From contig MGWC01000010.1 in the NCBI GenBank assembly GCA_001800815.1, positions 54,278 through 103,148 on the forward strand: a stretch of 48,871 bases of DNA, read 5' to 3'. Each line of letters starts with the position of its first letter. The stretch's first letter is position 1. This stretch comes from Euryarchaeota archaeon RBG_19FT_COMBO_56_21 (GTDB lineage Archaea > Thermoplasmatota > Thermoplasmata > UBA10834). The notes beneath the pieces were generated by a model. That model saw only the letters and a program-made list of their open reading frames with translations. It searched no databases and was not told the origin of the DNA. This document shows, one piece after another, positions 42,138 to 48,871 of the stretch. Both the position numbers and the translations under genes were made by a program.

Positions 42138-42767
42138 TCACCTATTGTCCTCGTCGCCCCAAATGAACTTGTGCAGCTGCGGGAGTACGCGGACGTCAAG
42201 ATTCTCCTTTAGGACCCTCTCAGCCAGCGATTTCAGTTCCTTGCCGCCGACTGGTGTGAATATCACCTCGCACTTGGGCGAGTACTCTTCTAGTATCTTC
42301 TTCGCGTAACCATAGTCAACGTCGTCTGCGATGATGAACTTGAGCTGGTCCGTCGGTCCCAGGAGCTCCAAGTTATTGAATATCATCTTATCGGCCTCGC
42401 CTGACGAAGGGCACTTGATGTCCATGCTGATCGTCAAGTTCTCCACGCATGGCAACTCGTCCAGCGACATAGCCCCGTTGGTCTCGAGGACCACACGGTA
42501 TCCTTCATTAAGCAGCCTCACGAGCAATTTCGGGGTCTCCTTCTGCGCCATCGGCTCTCCTCCCGTGAGACAGACATGCCTGCACTTCTGTTTCGCAACC
42601 TTCTTCATGATCTGGTCGAGGGTCATCTCCTCGCCCTTGTCGAAGGCCTGGGGTGTGTCGCAGTATGTACACCTGAGCGGGCACCCTGAAGTCCTTATGA
42701 ATGCGGTAGGAGCGCCTATCATGAGCCCTTCTCCTTGGAGCGACTTGAAAATCGAATACACCTTCAT
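42138..42767 (-). CDS. queE: 7-carboxy-7-deazaguanine synthase (radical SAM)
   Basis: Radical SAM enzyme forming the 7-deazaguanine ring precursor for archaeosine/queuosine. From ATG 42767 it has 209 residues (ATG 42770 also possible; both overlap the queC stop). The N-terminus is MKVYSIFKSLQGEG, and the cluster motif is SGCPLRCTYCDTPQAFD (CxxxCxxC). SAM-binding TGGEP and the LETNGA strand are present. The overlap with queC and the GAGGTGAG ribosome site indicate translational coupling. The longer upstream frame is the queC sequence read in another phase. Confidence 0.95.
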   Translation of the reverse strand: MKVYSIFKSLQGEGLMIGAPTAFIRTSGCPLRCTYCDTPQAFDKGEEMTLDQIMKKVAKQKCRHVCLTGGEPMAQKETPKLLVRLLNEGYRVVLETNGAMSLDELPCVENLTISMDIKCPSSGEADKMIFNNLELLGPTDQLKFIIADDVDYGYAKKILEEYSPKCEVIFTPVGGKELKSLAERVLKENLDVRVLPQLHKFIWGDEDNR

Positions 42768-43450
42768 CATCTCACCTCGTACTCTAGCGGATCCTCCATG
42801 CCAGCATCCGCAAACCCTTGAAGCCTCAGGAGGCAGGAGTCGCACTTCCCGCATGCCTTGACGCTGCCTTCGTAGCAGCTCCAAGTCAATTCGAGCGGGA
42901 CCTGGAGCCTCACAGCCTCTTTGATTATCTCTGCTTTGGATTTTTCGAGGACGGGCGCGAACACTCTTATGGACCTGCCCTCTTTGCCTGCTTTCGTGGC
43001 CACATCGATCGTCTTCTGAAACGCAGCGATGAACTCGGGAGTGCAGTCCGGATATCCGCTGAAGTCCACGGAATTGGCAGCGATATAGACCGCTTCCGCT
43101 CCTCTGCTCTCGGCGATCGAAGATGCAATGCTCAAGAAGATGATGTTCCTCGATGGGACGTATGTGCTGGGAATGCCTTTTCCGATATCGTCCTTGCTCC
43201 TGCCCTTCGGGATCGACATAGTGCCGTTCGTGAGGGAGCTCTTGAGCAGCTTCCCCAGGTCCAAGGGGATTATGATGTGCTCCTTCACCTTGAAGTGCTT
43301 CGCAATCCTGCGGGCGCTGTTGAGTTCCCGCAAGTGCCTCTGTCCGTAGTCGAATGTCAGGGCGACAATCTCGTATCCGCTGTCCCTGACCATCGCAAGC
43401 ACGGTGGAGGAATCCAGTCCCCCCGAGAGAAGCACAATTGCCTCACCCAT
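42767..43450 (-). CDS. queC: 7-cyano-7-deazaguanine synthase
   Basis: ATP-dependent conversion of 7-carboxy-7-deazaguanine to preQ0, precursor of archaeosine in archaeal tRNA. The start taken is ATG 43450 (MGEAIVLLSGGLDSST) with GGGTGAT upstream; TTG 43468, overlapping the queD stop, is possible. The PP-loop SGGLDSS is at residues 9-15. The C-terminal zinc site reads CYEGSVKACGKCDSCLLR (four cysteines). Length of 227 residues is normal. It sits between queD and queE. Confidence 0.95.
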   Translation of the reverse strand: MGEAIVLLSGGLDSSTVLAMVRDSGYEIVALTFDYGQRHLRELNSARRIAKHFKVKEHIIIPLDLGKLLKSSLTNGTMSIPKGRSKDDIGKGIPSTYVPSRNIIFLSIASSIAESRGAEAVYIAANSVDFSGYPDCTPEFIAAFQKTIDVATKAGKEGRSIRVFAPVLEKSKAEIIKEAVRLQVPLELTWSCYEGSVKACGKCDSCLLRLQGFADAGMEDPLEYEVR

Positions 43451-43464
43451 ACCATCACCCGAGA

Positions 43465-43932
43465 TCAAAGATCAGTACCGGTCCAGGCGCCCTGCCCCCT
43501 GCCCTCGTCGACGCCTATCTCTATCTTGCGGACATTCTTCGGGAACTTGACCTTCTGCAGGAGCCGTCGCAGGACGAAATCGGCCAGAGTCTCGGCCGAT
43601 GCGACCTCTATGTCAAGAAGAATGCAGTCGCACAGGGGCAGCTTGAACTCTTTGTCGCCCACCTTGTAGAAGACATAGTCATTGTCCACAGTGACACCCG
43701 AATCCATCTTCGGAATCAAGACCCTGTGATCGAGTTCCGAGGCGACCTCTCTGAGGACCTCCTTCACACTGATGAAATCCATGATTACTCCATCTCGGCC
43801 GATGTCTCCCTCGATCACGGTGTTGATGGCGTAGTCGTGACCGTGAAGCCGACCACATTTCTTGTGCATCGGGATTATGTGCGTCCCCGAGAACGTGATC
43901 TTCGAGGTCCAGCCGTTGATTTCCAGCCTCAT
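43465..43932 (-). CDS. queD: 6-carboxytetrahydropterin synthase
   Basis: Converts dihydroneopterin triphosphate-type substrate to 6-carboxytetrahydropterin, first dedicated step after GTP cyclohydrolase in 7-deazaguanine synthesis. The 155-residue protein has the zinc-binding histidines of the PTPS fold in FSGTHIIP (residue 18) and GRLHGHDY (HxH), with the catalytic Cys in KKCGRLHGH. The Glu near the C-terminus (KIEIGVDEG) is also conserved. It begins queD-queC-queE, with end-to-start overlaps. mtxX and dph2 lie upstream on the same strand, 34 bases away. Confidence 0.93.
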   Translation of the reverse strand: MRLEINGWTSKITFSGTHIIPMHKKCGRLHGHDYAINTVIEGDIGRDGVIMDFISVKEVLREVASELDHRVLIPKMDSGVTVDNDYVFYKVGDKEFKLPLCDCILLDIEVASAETLADFVLRRLLQKVKFPKNVRKIEIGVDEGRGQGAWTGTDL

Positions 43933-43966
43933 CTCTGAACGGATAGCGAAGGAGCACTAAATAGTT

Positions 43967-44770
43967 TCAGGCACGAGAGCGCTTGAGAGTCGTGGTCTTA
44001 GCCAGTCCAGCCGCGATTATCACCGAATCCGAGAAGTTCGCCTTGGCCCTCGAAGTGTCAACGAACACCCTTTCGAGGTTGATTACAGGCGCCCCGAACG
44101 CTTTGCCTCCACCCACGAAGTAGATGGAACGGAATATGAGGTTCCCAGATACACCATCGGGAGCGACGATGAGGTCCACGTTCTTGAGAGCATCCTCGAT
44201 CAGGATCCCGTAGTGCTTGGCGGCGTGTCCTCTGCTCCTGAGTTCTTTCGCGAGCAGCTCACCCTCCTCGATGCTGGTCCTGATTTCCTCTCCGCGCCTG
44301 ACGTCGTCCAGCCTGCCCTTCGAGAGTATGCCGATCTTAGGTTTCCAGCGGACCCTGGAGAAGTATGAGAGAGTGTTCTCGACGAGTTCCAGCCTCGCAT
44401 CGACCGTGGAACCCTCGTCGATTCCTACGGGCGTGAGCAGAAAGCTCTTGCCCTGATCACTTTCCATTATTGCGGTCCGCATGACGCGGTTGAGCCCGAA
44501 TTCGAGTTTGAGGCTTCGAATTGCCTCTCCAGAACTTAGAGTCCCTCTAACGGCCGCGTCCAGCTCTGAGCTTTTGAGAGCCCGGATGAGTTCCTTCGTG
44601 TTCCTGAACCGAATTAGGCGCACTCCGCATCCGAGCCGGGAAAGCCCCTTGATGGTTTCCTCGTGGAGCTTGCTAGACGCTCCAATCCCGACCTTGGCGG
44701 TCGAATCGCAACCCCGAGACAGCAGCTGAGCGACATCGATCACTGGAAGTAAGCCCTCCTCAGAGCTCAT
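43967..44770 (-). CDS. mtxX: MtxX-like protein (methanogenesis marker 4, phosphotransacetylase-fold)
   Basis: A 267-residue protein that I recognise as the MtxX / methanogenesis marker protein 4 family, distantly related to phosphate acetyl/butyryltransferases. Characteristic stretches are KIGILSKGRLDDVRRG, LRSRGHAAKHYGILIEDAL, VDLIVAPDGVSGNLIFRSIYFVGGGKAFGAPV and VFVDTSRA. No reaction is established. Its best-known occurrence is in methanogens, so its presence beside a corrinoid methyltransferase cluster in one genome is notable. ATG 44770 overlaps the dph2 stop by 11 bases (translational coupling). Confidence 0.75.
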   Translation of the reverse strand: MSSEEGLLPVIDVAQLLSRGCDSTAKVGIGASSKLHEETIKGLSRLGCGVRLIRFRNTKELIRALKSSELDAAVRGTLSSGEAIRSLKLEFGLNRVMRTAIMESDQGKSFLLTPVGIDEGSTVDARLELVENTLSYFSRVRWKPKIGILSKGRLDDVRRGEEIRTSIEEGELLAKELRSRGHAAKHYGILIEDALKNVDLIVAPDGVSGNLIFRSIYFVGGGKAFGAPVINLERVFVDTSRAKANFSDSVIIAAGLAKTTTLKRSRA

Positions 44771-45806
44771 CCTCGGTCATCTGGTCGAATGTGTAGTTCT
44801 CCCACTTGCGCACTCCCAAGACGATCTCCAGTTCCTGGGGAGTGAGAAGTGGCCTATCGTACATCGCCATGTCGTCTATGGCAATCCTCGGGCACGCCGT
44901 CGAAACATATGCGTCGAACCCTAGCGATTTCAGCTTGTCAGGGTCGAACTTGTCCATGAGTATGAGGGCGGCATCCTTCTTCTTCCATCGGAGCAGCTTT
45001 CTCAGCTCCCTAGCTCTTCTGATCCTCCTTTGCCCCAACTTCTCACCAACTATGATACCGAAGCTCCTGGCGCGCTCGGCCTTTTCGATGACCGCATGCC
45101 TCTGTCGCAGGATCTTGTCCTTGATCTGATCTATCTCCTTCGGCTCCTCGAGGTTAGGATCCAGGATGACCACCTTCTTTCCCGTGGCGAGGTGTATGCC
45201 CAGCGCATGGAAGGTGCCGCTCCCTATGAGCAGGTAGCTATTCACATCCTTCACTATGCCAGTCGCCGCCGTGAAGTTGCACCCCAGGACCTCACCCACA
45301 TGCGAGAGCCTGCTGTCCCCCTCGGCGACCTTCATCTTGATACCCATGCTTTCGAGGCCCTCGATCACATCGTCCAGCTCGAAGAGATGTTGCGAGGTGG
45401 CGAGCACACCAACAGGCTCCTGCAGCAGGTCCACTGATTTCTTCAGCTGATCCGCAAGGGGGACGCGCGATTTCGCCGGGACGAATATCACTGGCTTCGA
45501 GAACCTCAACGAAGGGATAGGTGAGTGGCCAACATTCACAACTGCGTCTACCATGTCGAACAGCGAGCTGGGGACATCGCATGCGCCGAAACACGGTTCA
45601 GCGACCACGAGAACCTCGGCACCAGTTTTGTTCTCGAGATCCCCGGCGATCTGATACGCTCGCTTCTTCAGCCCCTCGGGGACCTGAAGTGCTATCATTC
45701 TCGCCTTGAGCCTCTTAATCTCAGATATCGCACTCGCGAGATCGATATCATACATGCCTGGAGTCAACCTCGGACCCTCCGGCCTTCCCCACTCACGATG
45801 GAACAA
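44760..45806 (-). CDS. dph2: 2-(3-amino-3-carboxypropyl)histidine synthase (diphthamide synthesis)
   Basis: Archaeal Dph2, an iron-sulfur enzyme that uses SAM non-canonically to modify the diphthamide histidine of elongation factor 2. The three cluster cysteines typical of the family are visible in AEPCFGACDVP, GCNFTAATG and VSTACPRIAIDD, one per repeat domain. Length is 348 residues from TTG 45806, which lies about 6 bases after the initiation site predicted from TTTTTATCGG (45837-45846). ATG 45755 (MYDIDLASAISEI) fits family conservation better and may be the true start. The mtxX gene overlaps its end. The ribosomal L10e gene is 69 bases upstream. Confidence 0.92.
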   Translation of the reverse strand: MFHREWGRPEGPRLTPGMYDIDLASAISEIKRLKARMIALQVPEGLKKRAYQIAGDLENKTGAEVLVVAEPCFGACDVPSSLFDMVDAVVNVGHSPIPSLRFSKPVIFVPAKSRVPLADQLKKSVDLLQEPVGVLATSQHLFELDDVIEGLESMGIKMKVAEGDSRLSHVGEVLGCNFTAATGIVKDVNSYLLIGSGTFHALGIHLATGKKVVILDPNLEEPKEIDQIKDKILRQRHAVIEKAERARSFGIIVGEKLGQRRIRRARELRKLLRWKKKDAALILMDKFDPDKLKSLGFDAYVSTACPRIAIDDMAMYDRPLLTPQELEIVLGVRKWENYTFDQMTEDEL

Positions 45807-45875
45807 AACCAGAGTGAAGGGAGTAAAGGTACAGCCGATAAAAAGATTGTGCGGTTCTCGGGGCTCTGGGTCCGT

Positions 45876-46391
45876 TTAAGCAGCGGCGGACAGGCCCCTC
45901 TCGATCTCAATGTAGCATGGAGACGGCAGCTTAATCGCGGCCCGTTTCAGCGCAAGCTTGGCATGTGCGATGTTCGCCTGAGTGGTCTCAAGCGTCATGA
46001 TCCTCTGGTCTGCCTGGACCCTTGCAGCCGTGCCCACGGGTTTGCCGAAGGCGGCCCTCATGCCATCGGAGATACGGTCTGCGCCTGCGCCCGTCGCGAT
46101 CTTGTTCTCCCTGATGATATTGTGCGGAAAAACCCTGATCTTCAGATGATATGCGTTCGCTGGGATCTTCTTCGCGAGGTACCTGTTGGCCGAAATACGC
46201 GCTGACTCCAGAGCTATATGCCTTATCTGGCACTGCTCCGTGACCCTGAGTGTCATCCGAACGGCGTAGTCTCCCTTGGTCCCGTGCTCGAACTGCGTGA
46301 TCCTTGATGAGGGGACGCCACCCATGTACTCTCTCCGGCAGTATGCCTGTCCTTTGATCTCTCTGTACATGCTTCCAGGCTTGCGAGACAT
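45876..46391 (-). CDS. rpl10e: Large ribosomal subunit protein uL16 (archaeal L10e)
   Basis: A 171-residue ribosomal protein lining the A-site region of the large subunit. It begins MSRKPGSMYREIKGQAYCRREYMGG and contains IRVFPHNIIRENK and GAGADRISDGMRAAFGKPVGTAARV, hallmarks of archaeal/eukaryotic L10e. A TATA element on the minus strand (46441-46451, GTTTATATACG) precedes it. Divergent from the RNase P subunit gene, and first of a minus-strand series (L10e, dph2, mtxX, queD, queC, queE) that mixes translation and tRNA-modification functions. Confidence 0.97.
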   Translation of the reverse strand: MSRKPGSMYREIKGQAYCRREYMGGVPSSRITQFEHGTKGDYAVRMTLRVTEQCQIRHIALESARISANRYLAKKIPANAYHLKIRVFPHNIIRENKIATGAGADRISDGMRAAFGKPVGTAARVQADQRIMTLETTQANIAHAKLALKRAAIKLPSPCYIEIERGLSAAA

Positions 46392-46440
46392 GGTGCCACC
46401 AGGTGCTTTAGAGCCTCAGGTTTGCTGAGATATTGGTTAT

Positions 46441-46451
46441 CGTATATAAAC
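46441..46451 (-). promoter_or_regulatory. TATA box of the L10e gene
   Basis: Minus-strand GTTTATATACG is close to the archaeal consensus and lies about 50 bases before ATG 46391. Confidence 0.6.
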
Positions 46452-46533
46452 CTCACTGAGGACGCTTCTTGCATTATGAGCTTGCTGGCCAAGCGGGCAA
46501 GCATTATCTACGGTCACCCTGATTAGTGAGCCG

Positions 46534-46851
46534 ATGGGCAGGAGACATGTTGGGAAGCGGGACGCTAAGGATATCGCCCGCGAGAGGATCGAAACGCTCT
46601 TCGGTCTCGCGGAGAAGGAGGCCCTCGGAGGAAGCACAGCAAGAGCGAAGCGGTACGTTACGCTTGCGCTCCGGCTGGGCGAGAGGCACAAGGTGCGGGC
46701 GGGACACAAGAGGACCTACTGCCCTTCGTGCTACGCATTCTTCACTCCGCCGAAGAACCTCAGGGTGCGAACTCACAACGGAAGGGTTTCCATGACATGC
46801 CTCGAGTGCGGACACATAATCCGATACCCAGTCAAAAGGCCGCGAGCGTGA
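46534..46851 (+). CDS. rnp4: RNase P protein component Rpr2/Rpp21
   Basis: Zinc-ribbon subunit of archaeal RNase P, which trims tRNA 5' ends. The 105-residue protein has a basic helical N-terminal half (RERIETLFGLAEKEA) and a zinc ribbon with CPSCYAFF and CLECGHI (CxxC pairs) around TYCPSCYAFFTPPKNLRVR. It is followed 4 bases later by a CRM-domain RNA-binding protein gene, a common archaeal pairing, and then serS. Confidence 0.92.
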   Translation: MGRRHVGKRDAKDIARERIETLFGLAEKEALGGSTARAKRYVTLALRLGERHKVRAGHKRTYCPSCYAFFTPPKNLRVRTHNGRVSMTCLECGHIIRYPVKRPRA

Positions 46852-46855
46852 GAAC

Positions 46856-47119
46856 TTGGACAAGAAGACAATCATCGAGTTGAGAGGGAAGGGCCAGGCC
46901 ATTCAGGCAACGGTCTATGTCGGCAAGGATGGCATCTCGGACAAGGTCCTGGATGAGATTTCCCGGCAGCTGGACAAGAACAAGCTCGTGAAGGTCAAGC
47001 TCCTCCCGGCGGTGGAGCAGGACAGGAAAGAGGCAGCGCAAGAGCTCGCGATCAAGAGCTCATCCGTGCTCGTGGAGGTCAGAGGAAGGACCGTCCTGCT
47101 GGCCAAGGAGCGACGCTGA
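46856..47119 (+). CDS. CRM-domain RNA-binding protein (YhbY family)
   Basis: An 87-residue protein consisting of one CRM domain: LRGKGQAIQATVYVGKDGIS, VKVKLLPAVEQDRKEAAQELA, and the closing VEVRGRTVLLAKE. Bacterial YhbY associates with pre-50S ribosomal particles, and a ribosome-assembly or RNA-processing role is likely here. The start is TTG 46856, four bases after the RNase P subunit stop, so the two are co-translated. Confidence 0.92.
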   Translation: MDKKTIIELRGKGQAIQATVYVGKDGISDKVLDEISRQLDKNKLVKVKLLPAVEQDRKEAAQELAIKSSSVLVEVRGRTVLLAKERR

Positions 47120-47134
47120 AGCAGAAATGCCCAG

Positions 47135-47146
47135 CATTTAAATATG
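47135..47146 (+). promoter_or_regulatory. TATA box of serS
   Basis: CATTTAAATATG lies about 45 bases before TTG 47186; predicted initiation near 47165 leaves the GGAG/GGTGAT ribosome site in the leader. Confidence 0.55.
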
Positions 47147-47185
47147 GACTAGGCGATTGGTTCGGAAAAGGAGTGGTGATCTCGA

Positions 47186-48448
47186 TTGCTAGACGCCAGA
47201 TTCATCAGGGAAAACGAGCAGCTGGTGCGGCAGGCTTTCGAGAACAGGCGCTACGATATCTCGGTCCTCGAGGAGTTTTTGGCGCTCGACAAATCTTGGA
47301 GGCAGCTCACAGAAGAGGGCAATGCCCTGAGAAAGCAACGCAACCAGGTCGCTGAGGAGATCCCGAAGCTCCCGAAGGACAAGAAGGACGCCAAGATAGT
47401 CGAGATGAGGAAGATCGCGGACCGCATCAAGGTCATAGAGGCCGAGGTCAAGGGGAAGGAGAACAAGCGGGACGAGCTCCTGCTGAACATTCCGAACATC
47501 CCGGACCCGAGTGTGCCCGTTGGCCCCGCTGAGGAGGGAGATGTCTTTGTCAGGACCTGGGGGAATGTGCGCAAGTTCGATTTCAAGCCGCTCAACCATT
47601 GGCAGATAGGCGAGAAGCTGGACATCATCGATTTCGACAGAGGGGCGAAGATCACCGGAACCGGGTTCTATGTCCTCAAGGGGGACGGTGCGAGACTTGA
47701 GCGCGCCCTGATCAACTTCATGCTCGACCTCCACAGGGACCAGGGATACAAAGAGATCTTCCCGCCGGCCATCATAAACCGGAAGAGCTGCATCGGCACC
47801 GGCCAGCTGCCGAAGATGCAGGACGACATGTACTGGATAGAAAGAGATGACCTGTGGCTGAATCCGACGGCCGAGGTGCCCGTAACGAACCTCTACTCAG
47901 ATGAGATCCTTGAGCGCAAGCAGCTCCCGATCTATCACACGGCCTACCTCCCGTCTTTCAGGCGCGAGGCGGGGAAGCACATCGAGACGAAGGGCATAGC
48001 CCGCGTTCATCAGTTCAACAAGGTCGAGCTCGTGAAGTTCGTGCTTCCCGAGACCTCACAGCAGGAGCTCGAGAACCTGCTTGCTGATGCTGAGGCCGTG
48101 ACTCAGGGACTCCAATTGCCTTACAGGATCCGACTCCTGAGCACCGGCAGCGTTGGGTTCCACTCGTCGAAGACCTACGACATCGAAGCCTATGCGGCGG
48201 GCATGGACCAGTGGCTCGAGGTATCATCTTGCAGCGACTTCAAGGACTTCCAGGCGAGGAGGGCCATGATCAAGTTCAGGCGCGAACCCCATCTGAAGAG
48301 CGAGTTCGTGCACACGCTCAACGGGTCGGGCATAGCTCTTCCAAGGACGATGGTCGCCGTGCTCGAGAACTACCAGAACGCGGACGGCACCGTCACCGTG
48401 CCCGATGTCCTGAGGCCGTACATGAAAGGGACCGAGACGATCGGCTGA
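47186..48448 (+). CDS. serS: Seryl-tRNA synthetase
   Basis: Charges tRNA-Ser; 420 residues from TTG 47186. It is the standard form of SerRS, not the rare zinc-dependent methanogen form: an N-terminal tRNA-binding helical arm (about 30-105, with KQRNQVAEEIPKLPKDKKD and IKVIEAEVKGKENKRDELLL) and a class II core with LNPTAEVPVTNLYSDEIL, motif 2 (YLPSFRREAGKHIETKGIARVHQFNKVEL) and motif 3 (LNGSGIALPRTMVAVLENYQ). Preceded by its own TATA box and a GGTGAT ribosome site, 66 bases after the CRM-protein gene. Confidence 0.97.
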   Translation: MLDARFIRENEQLVRQAFENRRYDISVLEEFLALDKSWRQLTEEGNALRKQRNQVAEEIPKLPKDKKDAKIVEMRKIADRIKVIEAEVKGKENKRDELLLNIPNIPDPSVPVGPAEEGDVFVRTWGNVRKFDFKPLNHWQIGEKLDIIDFDRGAKITGTGFYVLKGDGARLERALINFMLDLHRDQGYKEIFPPAIINRKSCIGTGQLPKMQDDMYWIERDDLWLNPTAEVPVTNLYSDEILERKQLPIYHTAYLPSFRREAGKHIETKGIARVHQFNKVELVKFVLPETSQQELENLLADAEAVTQGLQLPYRIRLLSTGSVGFHSSKTYDIEAYAAGMDQWLEVSSCSDFKDFQARRAMIKFRREPHLKSEFVHTLNGSGIALPRTMVAVLENYQNADGTVTVPDVLRPYMKGTETIG

Positions 48449-48483
48449 GCGAGTTCCAGCAAGTTCGGTTATCACTCATTCTC

Positions 48484-48497
48484 TCTCATTAATGAGA
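48484..48497. promoter_or_regulatory. 14-base perfect palindrome upstream of the small right-edge gene
   Basis: TCTCATTAATGAGA is self-complementary, and flanking ATTCTC/GAGAAT gives an alternative stem. It lies 26 bases upstream of a consensus TATA box (48523-48533), an operator-like position. It could instead be part of the serS 3' end. Confidence 0.4.
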
Positions 48498-48522
48498 ATC
48501 AGGCATGATTGCCAGTTCTGTT

Positions 48523-48533
48523 CTTTATATATC
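48523..48533 (+). promoter_or_regulatory. TATA box of the small right-edge gene
   Basis: CTTTATATATC, a strong TATA element about 40 bases before ATG 48572, supports a real transcript there. Confidence 0.55.
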
Positions 48534-48571
48534 TGCCAGGCAGACCTGTTATCACGTGCGAGCAGGTTCCT

Positions 48572-48790
48572 ATGGCAAAAGACACGGAATTCGCAACACT
48601 CGTCGGGAAAGCGTTCCTCCACGAGCTTGACATGGGACACAGGGACTCTGCGATAGCCTTCGGGCGCGCGTTCCTCTTGGCGCTTGGCATGCAAGGGCCG
48701 GAATCGGACACCGCCGGGAAGCCTCTCGGAGACCGCTGGTCGAAGCACGCGCTCGCGGATTCTTACAACACCGCTGAGAGCGGAGGTTAG
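48572..48790 (+). CDS. Small hypothetical protein
   Basis: A 72-residue protein from ATG 48572 (MAKDTEFATLVGKAFLHELDMGHR). A longer frame from 48509 crosses the TATA box and is rejected. The first half is helical (FATLVGKAFLHELDMGHRDSAIAFGRAFLLALGMQ); the second is polar. There is no signal, membrane helix or metal motif, and I do not recognise a family. The TATA box and upstream palindrome argue that it is expressed. The final 81 bases of the window hold nothing I can identify. Confidence 0.5.
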   Translation: MAKDTEFATLVGKAFLHELDMGHRDSAIAFGRAFLLALGMQGPESDTAGKPLGDRWSKHALADSYNTAESGG

Positions 48791-48871
48791 GTCCGGAGCC
48801 CGGGCCGAGCCTGCTCGCTGGAAAGTCGAATCGATCCGTATCTCTCGATGGGCCGGTCATCGGCCTACTTC

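Noticed and set aside
1..48871. CRISPR arrays, insertion sequences, rRNA, prophage or integration sites
   Set aside because: No regularly spaced repeats, transposase motifs, rRNA stretches or tRNA T-loops were found on either strand by eye.

Overview
This window is archaeal and most resembles a Thermoplasmatota lineage close to, but not clearly within, the methanogenic Methanomassiliicoccales. That placement is inferred from gene content. The archaeal markers are an archaeal-type ThrRS, Dph2, ribosomal protein L10e, the RNase P protein Rpr2/Rpp21, an AsnRS-related asparagine synthetase, a QueD-QueC-QueE set, DUF835 and DUF2284 proteins, a PEF-CTERM-like surface protein, and TATA-box promoters with short or leaderless mRNAs. 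The DNA is GC-rich, and UUG start codons are common.

Region by region: (1) 1-2982 (-) is a very large membrane-anchored surface protein cut by the left edge. (2) 3608-8604 (+) is a peptide-type ABC importer made of a binding protein and two permeases. The second permease carries two extracytoplasmic PKD domains, and no ATPase gene follows. (3) 8696-13591 is a corrinoid methyltransferase island: a pterin:corrinoid methyltransferase, a corrinoid protein and two MttB-superfamily methyltransferases without an amber (pyrrolysine) codon, so a glycine-betaine-type demethylation module is likely. (4) 13604-21569 is the aspartate family: an Lrp regulator, asparagine synthetase, thrB, then a thrC-hom-ask-ilvD operon. 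A 12-base operator core is shared between the lrp/asnA and thrB/thrC intergenic regions. (5) 21639-26370 holds a secreted subtilase and a 7-TM DUF835 protein. (6) 26468-33378 holds pheA and a leuA-leuC-leuD-leuB operon, preceded by a leucine-rich 23-codon leader peptide, then a saccharopine-dehydrogenase-like gene. (7) 33759-35609 is a second surface protein sharing a module with the left-edge protein. (8) 35781-40010 holds an unrecognised winged-helix-like protein, a DUF2284 protein, a small MarR/ArsR-type regulator, an ACT protein and a CorA-like protein lacking the GMN motif. (9) 40290-48790 holds thrS; queD-queC-queE with mtxX, dph2 and L10e upstream on the same strand; RNase P, a CRM-domain protein and serS; and a small hypothetical gene.

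The main leads are the leucine leader peptide before leuA (archaeal attenuation by leader peptide would be unusual), the pyrrolysine-independent methyltransferase cluster, the Lrp operator pair linking asparagine and threonine synthesis, and the shared YDMF surface module. All functional calls come from reading the sequence and remembered family motifs. No database search was run.
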